A DNA stretch of 14,845 nucleotides, from NCBI GenBank assembly GCA_963658695.1, contig CAVKRN010000060.1, positions 1-14,845 on the forward strand, written 5' to 3'. The position numbers were made by a program, and so were the translations under genes. The notes below the pieces were generated by a model. The model made no database searches. It saw only the letters and a list, made by a program, of their open reading frames with translations, and was not told the DNA's origin. Source of the stretch: CAG-791 sp963658695 (GTDB taxonomy: Bacteria > Bacillota > Clostridia > Lachnospirales > Lachnospiraceae). Of this stretch, positions 1 to 7,374 are shown piece by piece. How positions within the stretch are numbered: the stretch's first letter is position 1; each line of letters begins with the position of its first letter.

Positions 1-121
1 GTTACAAGCAGTGTGCCGCTACCTGAGTTTTTTTACAAGATTCTGTGCCGCATTCCGGATTTTGTGCTAGACTATCCTACGGCTTAGGTGCTGCAATCGA
101 ATCCATCGAAAGGAAGCTCTT

Positions 122-640
122 ATGGTGGCATTTACCATTCACAATATAGGACCCTTCATGTCGAAGCTTTTTTCTTCGGATTGCTTCGATTCTTTTTTGC
201 TCGAAGAGGCTGTGATTCGAATGGCAGTAACTTACACCGTTGACGGACATTTGAATACCGACTTTGGTCACAGCGATGCAACGGATGGCGAGAGCGATCC
301 GGAGCATCGCTTTTTCATGTTTGAGACCTGGAGCAAGGCACGTCTGATCTGCCGGGAAATGATAAAAGGCAGACAGGCTCCCACCTTCCTTCGGTTGACG
401 CTTCGACTAAAGCCCGACCAGATGCGCCGTATACTGGAGAAGGCGCCGGATTTACAACCCGGAACGCTGGAAGCGGTTTCTGCATTTGCCCTCAATATTC
501 GTCTGGATGCAGGCAGGCTGAGCCTTGTTACAGGGATCGCCTCGAACACGTTCTTAATGGATAAGAGCCCCGACCGCGTCTGGGATCAGACCATGGAACG
601 TTTCCTGGCATCGAGAGGATTTGATTTTGTCAGGGAATAG
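122..640 (+). CDS. DUF5721-like protein of unknown function
   Basis: Encodes 172 residues. The ATG at 122 follows AAAGGAAG at 109-116, a good ribosome site at normal spacing. The N-terminus (MVAFTIHNIGPFMSKLF), the mid-region VDGHLNTDFG and the C-terminal MDKSPDRVWDQTMERF resemble, from memory, the DUF5721 family found in Lachnospiraceae. No biochemical role is known to me. I see no signal peptide, membrane segment, cysteine cluster or obvious catalytic motif, so it is probably a soluble cytoplasmic protein. It lies 177 bp upstream of pyrB on the same strand, with small hairpins between, so co-transcription is uncertain. The overlapping minus-strand frames are shadows. The coding call is firm; the family name is moderate. 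Confidence 0.75.
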   Translation: MVAFTIHNIGPFMSKLFSSDCFDSFLLEEAVIRMAVTYTVDGHLNTDFGHSDATDGESDPEHRFFMFETWSKARLICREMIKGRQAPTFLRLTLRLKPDQMRRILEKAPDLQPGTLEAVSAFALNIRLDAGRLSLVTGIASNTFLMDKSPDRVWDQTMERFLASRGFDFVRE

Positions 641-817
641 GGCAGAACCGCTGTTGCTATCCTTCCGATTGGAAGGCTGTTTGGCGGACGGAGTCCGCGG
701 CACATGATCGCAGACGTTTGGCATCCATTTGTGGATTTCTGATTTTTTCTTTGGAGAGCTTTGAGGAAAAAAACGGAAAACAGACCGGCTGCGACCAAAA
801 GGAGATAGGAGGCAATT
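641..817 (+). promoter_or_regulatory. pyrB leader with small hairpins
   Basis: This 177-nt gap holds three short stem-loops: CCTTCC-gatt-GGAAGG at 661-676, GCGGAC-gga-GTCCGC at 684-698 and the weak ATCCA-tttg-TGGAT at 723-736. A T6 run follows at 743-748, and an AGGAGG ribosome site lies at 807-812. The third hairpin plus the T-run looks like a weak terminator or attenuator. pyr operons of Firmicutes are often controlled by PyrR-dependent attenuation, but I could not find a convincing PyrR-binding loop. The hairpins could equally end transcription of the upstream gene. No clear -35/-10 pair was found. Confidence 0.3.
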
Positions 818-1747
818 ATGACAACGAAGAAACGTGATTTACTGACACCGTTGGATTTCTCGGTGGAAGAGCTGGACCGGATGTTTGATCTGGCAGATGA
901 TATCCGGCTCCATCCGGACAAATATGCGCATGCCTGCGAGGGACGGAAGATGGCAACGTGCTTTTATGAGCCCTCAACAAGAACGCGCCTGTCCCATGAG
1001 ACCGCTATGCTGAATCTGGGCGGCTCCGTCATGGGCTTTGCGGATGCGGATTCTTCCTCGGCGACCAAGGGAGAAACCGTTGCGGACACCGCAAGAGTCA
1101 TTTCCTGCTTTGCAGATGTTATGGTGATTCGTCACCCCAAGGAGGGAGCGGCAGCTGTGGCAGCACAGTACGCCTCCATCCCCGTTATCAATGCCGGAGA
1201 CGGCGGTCATCAGCATCCCACCCAGACATTGACGGACCTTCTGACCATTCGCAATCTCCAGGGACGATTGGATAATTTCACGATTGGCCTTTGCGGTGAC
1301 CTGAAGTTCGGACGTACCGTACACTCGTTGATCAACGCGCTGGTTCGGTATCCCGGGGTTCGTTTCATCTTTATTTCTCCCAAGGAGCTGCGGGTGCCGG
1401 ATTACATCATTGAGCTTCTGGATGCCAAGGGAATTCCCTATGAAGAGTGCATCAAAATAGAGGACGCCATCCGGAGACTGGACATCCTGTATATGACCCG
1501 CATCCAGAAGGAGCGGTTCTTCAATGAAGAGGATTATGTGCGCCTTCGCGATTTCTATATTCTGGATCGGGAGAAGCTCGCCATGGCGAAGGAAAACTGC
1601 TATGTGCTGCACCCATTGCCGCGTGTCAACGAAATTGCAGTGGATGTGGACGACGATCCGCGGGCCGCGTATTTCCAGCAGGTGCAGTTCGGTGTGTATG
1701 TCCGCATGGCAGCAGTTCTCACGCTGCTTGGAATTGAAGTACAGTGA
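818..1747 (+). CDS. pyrB: Aspartate carbamoyltransferase catalytic subunit
   Basis: Encodes 309 residues, the usual PyrB length. It condenses carbamoyl phosphate with aspartate to carbamoyl-aspartate, the committed step of pyrimidine synthesis, in the cytoplasm. Visible motifs are the carbamoyl phosphate loop STRTR at 53-57, the mobile Ser/Lys loop SSSATK ending at Lys84, HPTQTL at 133-138, GDLKFGRTVHS at 160-170 and HPLPRVNEI at 265-273. The STRTR and Lys84 loop, and the PyrI partner just downstream, favour PyrB over ornithine carbamoyltransferase. The ATG at 818 follows AGGAGG at 807-812. The gap to pyrI is 110 bp. All key residues appear present. Confidence 0.97.
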   Translation: MTTKKRDLLTPLDFSVEELDRMFDLADDIRLHPDKYAHACEGRKMATCFYEPSTRTRLSHETAMLNLGGSVMGFADADSSSATKGETVADTARVISCFADVMVIRHPKEGAAAVAAQYASIPVINAGDGGHQHPTQTLTDLLTIRNLQGRLDNFTIGLCGDLKFGRTVHSLINALVRYPGVRFIFISPKELRVPDYIIELLDAKGIPYEECIKIEDAIRRLDILYMTRIQKERFFNEEDYVRLRDFYILDREKLAMAKENCYVLHPLPRVNEIAVDVDDDPRAAYFQQVQFGVYVRMAAVLTLLGIEVQ

Positions 1748-1857
1748 ATCATCTGTTGCTGTACCAATGCCAGACAAGCGATGGGCGGACAACTTCAGGT
1801 CCATCGATGTACTAGCGCTTGAACGGTGACATTCATTTCATATCGAGAGGGAGAAAA

Positions 1858-2325
1858 ATGACAGCAAACGTAGCACATAAGCTGACAATCGGAAAAATAG
1901 AAGAAGGCTTTGTTCTGGACCACATTCGTGCCGGAAGAGCCATGAAGATCTACCACTACCTGGGGCTGGACAAGCTGGACTGCCCGGTCGCTATTATTAA
2001 AAATGCCAGAAGCGGCGAACTGGGGAAAAAGGACATCCTGAAGGTGGAATGCGATATCGATACGCTGAATCTGGACGTTCTGGCCTTCATTGACCGTAAT
2101 ATTACGGTTAATGTCATTAAGAACGGACAGATCATCGAGAAGAGGAGCTTGAGGCTCCCGAAGGAGCTGCGCGGTATTATACACTGCGCGAACCCGCGCT
2201 GCATCTCTACGGTGGAACGCGGACTGCCGCACATTTTCTATCTGGCAGATGAGGCCAGCGGAACCTACCGCTGCCGGTACTGCGACGAAAAATACGAAGA
2301 ATCCGACGGTGAGAAATACAGGTAA
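1858..2325 (+). CDS. pyrI: Aspartate carbamoyltransferase regulatory subunit
   Basis: Encodes 155 residues. PyrI is the non-catalytic chain that binds nucleotide effectors and joins PyrB trimers into the allosteric holoenzyme. Zinc ligands are visible as Cys110, Cys115, Cys139 and Cys142 (C-x4-C-x23-C-x2-C). The N-terminal half is the effector-binding domain, including DHIRAGRAMKIYHYLGL. I chose the ATG at 1858 because GAGAGGGAG at 1845-1853 is well placed. An in-frame TTG at 1819 would add 13 residues but has no good ribosome site. It lies after pyrB and 6 bp before the next gene, so all three are probably one transcript. Having PyrI suggests a regulated ATCase rather than the PyrB-only type. 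Confidence 0.95.
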   Translation: MTANVAHKLTIGKIEEGFVLDHIRAGRAMKIYHYLGLDKLDCPVAIIKNARSGELGKKDILKVECDIDTLNLDVLAFIDRNITVNVIKNGQIIEKRSLRLPKELRGIIHCANPRCISTVERGLPHIFYLADEASGTYRCRYCDEKYEESDGEKYR

Positions 2326-2331
2326 GACAGC

Positions 2332-2670
2332 ATGAACCCGATTGAAATGTTTTTGATACAGATGAGCGCTCTTCACATCACGTCCGGCACGCTGCTGCTC
2401 ATTTATCTGGCAGCGGTGAACGTAATAGCGTTTCTGGCAATGGGCCGGGACAAGAAAAAGGCTAGAAGAGGAGAGTGGAGAACGCCGGAGGCGACACTGT
2501 TTCTTCTTGCCATCATTGGCGGCAGCATCGGGAGCAATCTTGGAATGTTTGTATTTCATCACAAGACGCGGAAAGTGAATTTTCGCATTGGAATGCCGGC
2601 GATTCTGGTGGTACAGCTGTTGCTGGTGCTGCTGATCGTTGTGATGACCGAGGAAGTGGTGTTCCTGTAG
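2332..2670 (+). CDS. DUF1294 family small membrane protein
   Basis: Encodes 112 residues with about three hydrophobic segments, near 17-37, 56-74 and 88-106. It carries hallmarks of DUF1294: MGRDKKKARRGEWRTPEATL at 37-56, a Gly-rich GGSIGSNLGMF segment, then FHHKTRKVNF at 75-84. The function of this family is not known to me. It starts 6 bp after the pyrI stop, so it is almost certainly translated from the pyrBI transcript, and the strong terminator at 2783-2825 follows it. The link to pyrimidine synthesis may be positional only. The family call is confident; no function is offered. Confidence 0.88.
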   Translation: MNPIEMFLIQMSALHITSGTLLLIYLAAVNVIAFLAMGRDKKKARRGEWRTPEATLFLLAIIGGSIGSNLGMFVFHHKTRKVNFRIGMPAILVVQLLLVLLIVVMTEEVVFL

Positions 2671-2782
2671 TTGTTCAAAGCCATACAGATTGAAAAATGC
2701 GAATTTGTCTGCAAGTAAAAGGTTCGCGTTGAAATGTGACAGGCGCTGAACAGATCCCATTTATCGATCTCGGAATGGGCAT

Positions 2783-2825
2783 AAAAAGACTACCTGCAAG
2801 CCGGAACCTGCAGGTAGTCTTTTTT
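2783..2825. terminator. Bidirectional intrinsic terminator
   Basis: A perfect 12-bp stem, AGACTACCTGCA (2787-2798) with TGCAGGTAGTCT (2809-2820), closes a 10-nt loop. An A-run lies on the left and a T-run on the right, so it works on both strands. It sits between the convergent ends of the pyrB-pyrI-DUF1294 unit (+) and argG (-) and probably ends both. Confidence 0.92.
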
Positions 2826-2856
2826 ATACCAAATTACAAAACGGATGCAGGGCGCT

Positions 2857-4107
2857 TTACAGCAGATCCTGCCAGTTCTTGACGCCTTCCTTCTTGGCAA
2901 CTTCCTGCATCTTCATGGCGCGAACCTTGGTGGAAAGGCCGAAGAGGTTGATGAAGCCGTTGGCGTCGGTATGATCATACATATCACCGGTCTTGAAGGA
3001 AGCGATGCTCTCGTTGTACATCGTGTACGGAGAGGTCTCGCCGGCGCGGATGATGTTGCCCTTGTACAGGCCGAGCTTTACGGTTCCGGTGACATAGCGC
3101 TGCGTGCTCTCGATGAAGGCCTGCTCTGCCTCGCGAAGAGGAGAGAACCACTTGCCTTCGTAAACAAGGCTTGCAAACTTCTCGCCGATTTCCTCTTTCA
3201 GTGCATAGGTCTCGCGGTCAAGAATCAGCTCCTCCAGCTGCTGATGTGCCTCATAGAGGATGGTTCCGCCGGGAGTCTCATAAACGCCGCGGCTCTTCAT
3301 GCCGACAACGCGGTTCTCAACGATGTCGATGATACCGATGCCGTTCTCGCCGCCGATTTTGTTCAGCTTGCGGATGATGTCGGACAGCTTCATTTTCTCG
3401 CCGTTGACAGCAACCGGAAGACCTTTCTCGAAATCGATGGTGAGATAGGTTGTCTTGTCCGGTGCCTTCTGCGGAGTCTGAGAGAGAACCAGCACGTGCT
3501 CGTAATTGGGCTCGTTGGAAGGATCCTCCAGCTCAAGACCCTCGTGGCTGATGTGCCAGAGGTTGCGGTCACGGCTGTAGCTCTCATCGGCAGAGAAAGG
3601 CAGATCGATGCCGTGCTTGTGCGCATACTCGATTTCAGACTCACGGGAATCCAGCTTCCAGTTCGGATCACGCCATGCAGCGATGATCTTGATGTCCGGC
3701 GCCAGAGCCTTGATGCCCAGTTCAAAACGAATCTGGTCGTTGCCCTTTCCGGTTGCGCCGTGGCTGATGGCAACAGCGCCCTCCTTGCGGGCAATCTCTA
3801 CCAGCTTCTTGGCAATCAGCGGACGGGCCATGGAAGTACCGATCAGGTACTTATTCTCATAAACGGCGTGTGCCTGAATGCAGGGGGCCACATACTCATC
3901 GCAGAACTCATCAATGACATCCAGAATGTAAAGCTTGTCTGCGCCGCAGTACTTCGCTCTCTCTTCCAGACCCTCCAGCTCCTGCTCCTGTCCGACGTTG
4001 ATGCAGACGCAGACAACGTCATAATTGTAATTCTCCTTCAGCCAGGGAATGATACAGGTAGTATCCAGTCCGCCGGAATATGCAAGTACAACCTTTTCTC
4101 TCTCCAT
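2857..4107 (-). CDS. argG: Argininosuccinate synthase
   Basis: Encodes 416 residues, close to the usual 400-410. ArgG joins citrulline and aspartate with ATP to form argininosuccinate, the penultimate step of arginine synthesis. Visible motifs are the N-type ATP pyrophosphatase loop AYSGGLDTT at 9-17 and HGATGKGNDQIRFE at 116-129, the citrulline/aspartate region of the family. On the minus strand the start codon is preceded by AAGGAG (plus 4115-4120), 7 nt away. It is divergent from argC across a 270-bp AT-rich region, which suggests shared control. The partner lyase argH is not in the window. No defects seen. Confidence 0.97.
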   Translation of the reverse strand: MEREKVVLAYSGGLDTTCIIPWLKENYNYDVVCVCINVGQEQELEGLEERAKYCGADKLYILDVIDEFCDEYVAPCIQAHAVYENKYLIGTSMARPLIAKKLVEIARKEGAVAISHGATGKGNDQIRFELGIKALAPDIKIIAAWRDPNWKLDSRESEIEYAHKHGIDLPFSADESYSRDRNLWHISHEGLELEDPSNEPNYEHVLVLSQTPQKAPDKTTYLTIDFEKGLPVAVNGEKMKLSDIIRKLNKIGGENGIGIIDIVENRVVGMKSRGVYETPGGTILYEAHQQLEELILDRETYALKEEIGEKFASLVYEGKWFSPLREAEQAFIESTQRYVTGTVKLGLYKGNIIRAGETSPYTMYNESIASFKTGDMYDHTDANGFINLFGLSTKVRAMKMQEVAKKEGVKNWQDLL

Positions 4108-4171
4108 TATGAATCTCCTTCAGAATGCCTTATATTCTATCGGAAGCAACCGTTCTGCCTCCAGTGAATCA

Positions 4172-4199
4172 ATATAGTACTTCAAAAACATAATTGCAA
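4172..4199 (-). promoter_or_regulatory. Candidate argG promoter
   Basis: Read on the minus strand, TTGCAA (plus 4194-4199) and TATATT (plus 4172-4177) are separated by 16 bp. This is a fair sigma-A match placed about 65 bp upstream of the argG start. It is assigned by eye only. Confidence 0.4.
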
Positions 4200-4215
4200 C
4201 CGGAACAATATACAC

Positions 4216-4300
4216 AAATATGCAGGTAAAACGCATGATTATGCACATAGTTGCATAAAATAAATTGAAATATGCATATTTATAAAAAGACGCTTGCATA
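4216..4300. promoter_or_regulatory. Candidate ArgR/AhrC operator cluster
   Basis: The half-site TATGCA or TGCATA recurs in this AT-rich stretch. It is seen at 4216-4224 (AAATATGCA), 4237-4245, 4252-4257, inside the 14-bp perfect palindrome AAATATGCATATTT at 4268-4281, and at 4295-4300. The second and third form TTATGCA-N6-TGCATAA. ArgR-family repressors bind AT-rich palindromes of this general kind, and the region lies between two divergent arginine genes. The spacing does not fit the classical 18-bp ARG box exactly, so the assignment is inference. Confidence 0.45.
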
Positions 4301-4328
4301 CACACGGTAGAAGGAGTACATTTAATGC

Positions 4329-4337
4329 TGCTATAAT
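4329..4337 (+). promoter_or_regulatory. Candidate argC promoter, extended -10
   Basis: TGCTATAAT is an extended -10 element with a perfect TATAAT at 4332-4337, and I see no good -35. A 12-bp perfect palindrome, TGCGCTAGCGCA (4338-4349), follows where transcription would begin. GGAGGAAG at 4361-4368 then serves the argC ATG at 4378. Confidence 0.55.
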
Positions 4338-4377
4338 TGCGCTAGCGCATTGTTGACCTCGGAGGAAGATATAATAT

Positions 4378-5460
4378 ATGAAGAAGATACGAGCAGGCAT
4401 CATTGGTGCCACCGGATACGCAGGAGCGGAGATCCTGCGTATTTTGTCAGTTCATCCGGCTGTGGAAATCAAATGGATCGGATCCCGCAGCTATGCGGAT
4501 CAGCAGATGGCATCCATATATGGGAATCTGTTTCATTTCGTTGATCTTGCGCTGATCGATGATGATACGGAGAAGATGAAAAAGGCCCTCCTGGAGCTGG
4601 CGGAGGAAACGGATGTTATTTTCACGGCGACGCCCCAGGGAGCCTGCGCAGGCCTTATGAGCGAGGAACTTCTGCAGAAGACACGTGTCATCGACATGTC
4701 CGCGGATTTTCGTCTCAAGGATGTTGCCGTTTATGAGAAGTGGTACAAAATAAAGCACGCATCCCCCCAGTTCCTTGCAGAGGCTGTTTACGGACTTCCG
4801 GAGATCAACCGGGAGGATATTCCGGCAGCAAGGATTCTTGCAAACCCGGGGTGCTACACAACCTGTTCTATTCTGACGGCCTATCCTCTGGTGGAAGCGG
4901 GACTGATCGATACCGATACGCTGATTGTGGACGCGCTTTCCGGTGTATCCGGTGCAGGGCGCGGAGCAAAGACGGCCAACCTCTACTGCGAAGTAAACGA
5001 GAGTGCCAAGCCCTACGGCGTGGCAACACACCGTCATACACCGGAAATCGAGGAGCAGCTTTCGTATGCGTGTGGACATGATGTTACCATCAACTTTACA
5101 CCGCACCTCGTACCGATGAATCGCGGAATCCTGGCAACGGAATATGCGACGCTGGTGCGAAAGGCGGATGGAAGTCTTCCCACGAAGGAGGAAATTCGCA
5201 GCGTTTATGAAGCCCGCTATGGAAAAGAATTCTTTATCCGTCTTTTGCCGGACGGCAAATATCCGGAGACCCGCTTTGTAGAGGGGAGCAATTTCCTGGA
5301 TATCGGATTCCAGATCGATGAGAGAACCGGGCGTATCATTCTCATGGGGGCCATTGACAACATGGGGAAGGGCTCCGCTACACAGGCGGTGCAGAATATG
5401 AATCTGATGTTCGGCCTGCCGGAGGAAACCGCAATCGGACTTCCTGCGATGATGCCGTGA
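4378..5460 (+). CDS. argC: N-acetyl-gamma-glutamyl-phosphate reductase
   Basis: Encodes 360 residues. It reduces N-acetylglutamyl phosphate to the semialdehyde with NADPH, the third step of ornithine synthesis. It shows the Rossmann motif GIIGATGYAGAEILR at 7-21, the catalytic cysteine in NPGCYTT (Cys159), and HRHTPEI around His218-His220 that supplies the catalytic histidine. The start at 4378 has a strong ribosome site (GGAGGAAG, 4361-4368). The length is a little above the 345-350 typical of many homologues. It is the first gene of the argC - GNAT - argJ - argB - argD cluster and probably carries the main promoter. Confidence 0.96.
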   Translation: MKKIRAGIIGATGYAGAEILRILSVHPAVEIKWIGSRSYADQQMASIYGNLFHFVDLALIDDDTEKMKKALLELAEETDVIFTATPQGACAGLMSEELLQKTRVIDMSADFRLKDVAVYEKWYKIKHASPQFLAEAVYGLPEINREDIPAARILANPGCYTTCSILTAYPLVEAGLIDTDTLIVDALSGVSGAGRGAKTANLYCEVNESAKPYGVATHRHTPEIEEQLSYACGHDVTINFTPHLVPMNRGILATEYATLVRKADGSLPTKEEIRSVYEARYGKEFFIRLLPDGKYPETRFVEGSNFLDIGFQIDERTGRIILMGAIDNMGKGSATQAVQNMNLMFGLPEETAIGLPAMMP

Positions 5461-5520
5461 TTTGTTACCGCGAGGATCGTCAACAGACGGTAACTAACGA
5501 TGTAGAAAGTACTGGGACTG

Positions 5521-5982
5521 ATGGAAGGAAAGGTTGTCATCCGGCCGATGCGGATGAGTGATTATGAAGAAGTACATGCCCTGTGGATGACCATCCAGGG
5601 CTTTGGGATCCGTGCCATCGATGACGGAGAAGAGGATGTGGAACGGTTTATACGCCGCAACCCGGAAACCTCGGTGGTGGCTGTGACGGATGGCAGAATC
5701 GTCGGCTCCATTCTCTGCGGAAGTGATGGACGACAGGGAACCTTGTACCATGTGTGTGTTGCAAGAGATTATCGCCGGATGGGAATCGGCCGCCAGATGG
5801 TGGGCTACTGCATGCGGCAGCTGCGGGAAATGCGCATCAACAAGGTGTCACTGGTGGCGTTTACCAGCAATCAGGTTGGCAATGCGTTTTGGAAGGGCAT
5901 CGGCTGGAAGAAGCGCGAAGATTTTTACTATTATGATTTCATACTGAATGAAAAGAACATAACCCGGTTCATCGGAGAATAG
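5521..5982 (+). CDS. GNAT family N-acetyltransferase
   Basis: Encodes 153 residues of a single GNAT domain. Motif A is visible as VCVARDYRRMGIG (78-90), with the acetyl-CoA pyrophosphate loop R85-R-M-G-I-G90. The C-terminal NAFWKGIGWKKR is also typical of the fold. It lies between argC and argJ, 60 bp after argC, with only a weak ribosome site before its ATG. The substrate is unknown. The position raises the possibility of a glutamate N-acetyltransferase that primes the pathway, like the short ArgA enzymes of some bacteria, but I cannot tell it from a generic GNAT by sequence alone. It does not carry the amino-acid-kinase domain of classical ArgA. Confidence 0.88.
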   Translation: MEGKVVIRPMRMSDYEEVHALWMTIQGFGIRAIDDGEEDVERFIRRNPETSVVAVTDGRIVGSILCGSDGRQGTLYHVCVARDYRRMGIGRQMVGYCMRQLREMRINKVSLVAFTSNQVGNAFWKGIGWKKREDFYYYDFILNEKNITRFIGE

Positions 5983-6089
5983 GTTACTGTGCAGACGCCG
6001 CCCATCGCTTGGCCGGCAGGTGAACGGTTATGAGAATAGTGTCATATAGAGTGTATGTATAGAAGTAAGGACGATATAGAGGAATATAT

Positions 6090-7334
6090 ATGAGTACAAC
6101 GGATACAATGCAGGTGATTGCCGGCGGCGTGACGGCGGCAGAGGGCTTTGAGGCTGCGGCTTGTGCGGCAGGGATTAAATACGAAAACCGGACCGATATG
6201 GCACTGATCTACAGTGCACTTCCGTGCACAGCGGCAGGAACCTTTACTTCGAATGTGGTGAAGGCTGCGCCGGTCATCTGGGACCGCACGATTGTGCGGG
6301 AAAGTGAGCAGACCGTGCAGGCAGTGGTTGTGAATTCCGGCATCGCCAATGCCTGCACCGGGCAGGAGGGAATGCAGATCTGCGAGGAGACTGCGAAGGC
6401 AGCCGGCGACCTCCTTGGGATCGCTCCGAAGGCGGTTCTGGTGGGATCAACCGGTGTCATCGGTATGCAGATCCCGATGGACCGCATCAAGAAGGGTCTT
6501 GCGGAGCTTGCAGCGCAAAAAGCAGGAACCCTTGCTGCCGGAGAGGCTGCCTCGAAGGCAATCATGACAACCGATACCGTCAATAAGGAGGTCGCCGTTA
6601 CCTTCCAGGCGGGAGGGAAGACGGTGACTCTTGGCGGAATGTCCAAGGGATCCGGCATGATCCACCCCGGCATGTGCACCATGCTGGCATTTCTGACAAC
6701 GGATCTTGCCATTGAGAAGACGCTCCTGCAGAAAGCTGTGTCCGAAGTGGTGGAAGACACCTTTAACATGATTTCGGTGGATGGCGATATGTCGACCAAC
6801 GATACGCTGCTGGTTCTGGCCAACGGCGCAGCCGGCAACGCCGTCATTGCGGAGGAGTCGGAGGATTATGCGGCGTTTTGGAAGGCACTGGAGTATGTCT
6901 GCCGCACCCTTGCTATGAAGATGGCAGGAGACGGAGAAGGCGCTACCAGGCTCGTTGAAACGCAGGTGGTGCATGCGGATACGAAGGAACATGCCAAGGT
7001 GCTGGCGAAATCGGTCATACAGTCCAATCTGACGAAAGCGGCCATTTTCGGGAAGGATGCCAACTGGGGACGCGTTTTGTGCGCACTGGGATACTCCGGC
7101 GCTTCCTTTGATCCGGAGAACGTGGATCTTTATTTTGAGGCAGAGGGCTTGCGCATGCTGATCTTCACAAAGGGAAGCGCAGCGGATTATTCCGAGGAAG
7201 AGGCGACCAGACTCCTTGGCAGCGAAAAGGTGATTATCTACTGTGATATGCATATGGGCGAGGCATCCGCCACGGCGTGGGGGTGCGATCTCACCTATGA
7301 TTACGTCAAAATCAATGCAGACTACCGTTCGTGA
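6090..7334 (+). CDS. argJ: Glutamate N-acetyltransferase / amino-acid acetyltransferase
   Basis: Encodes 414 residues, a full-length ArgJ. It moves the acetyl group from N-acetylornithine to glutamate, making the pathway cyclic. Bifunctional members also use acetyl-CoA. ArgJ self-cleaves into two chains before a nucleophilic threonine, here Thr197 in SKGSGMIHPGMCTMLAF (185-201). The residue before it is Cys rather than the more usual Ala, which is mild. STGVIG at 120-125 forms the oxyanion region, and VNSGIANACTG at 81-91 is also conserved. The start follows AGAGGA at 6075-6080. The bifunctional or monofunctional type cannot be decided by eye. Confidence 0.96.
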   Translation: MSTTDTMQVIAGGVTAAEGFEAAACAAGIKYENRTDMALIYSALPCTAAGTFTSNVVKAAPVIWDRTIVRESEQTVQAVVVNSGIANACTGQEGMQICEETAKAAGDLLGIAPKAVLVGSTGVIGMQIPMDRIKKGLAELAAQKAGTLAAGEAASKAIMTTDTVNKEVAVTFQAGGKTVTLGGMSKGSGMIHPGMCTMLAFLTTDLAIEKTLLQKAVSEVVEDTFNMISVDGDMSTNDTLLVLANGAAGNAVIAEESEDYAAFWKALEYVCRTLAMKMAGDGEGATRLVETQVVHADTKEHAKVLAKSVIQSNLTKAAIFGKDANWGRVLCALGYSGASFDPENVDLYFEAEGLRMLIFTKGSAADYSEEEATRLLGSEKVIIYCDMHMGEASATAWGCDLTYDYVKINADYRS

Positions 7335-7374
7335 GCGGTAACCACAGTACAACAGTAAGGAGAACAGACAGAAC

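Noticed and set aside
1775..1788. 14-bp CAAGCGATGGGCGG, found inverted at 5998-6011
   Set aside because: About one 14-bp match is expected by chance in a window of this size, and the flanks do not align well.
2845..4167. A 440-codon plus-strand frame opposite argG
   Set aside because: It is the mirror of argG, whose motifs and start are clear. The frame is open because of third-position GC bias and has no recognisable domain.
5464..5494. GTTACCG / CGGTAAC inverted repeat after argC
   Set aside because: A 7-bp stem with a 17-nt loop and no T-run is weak and could be chance.
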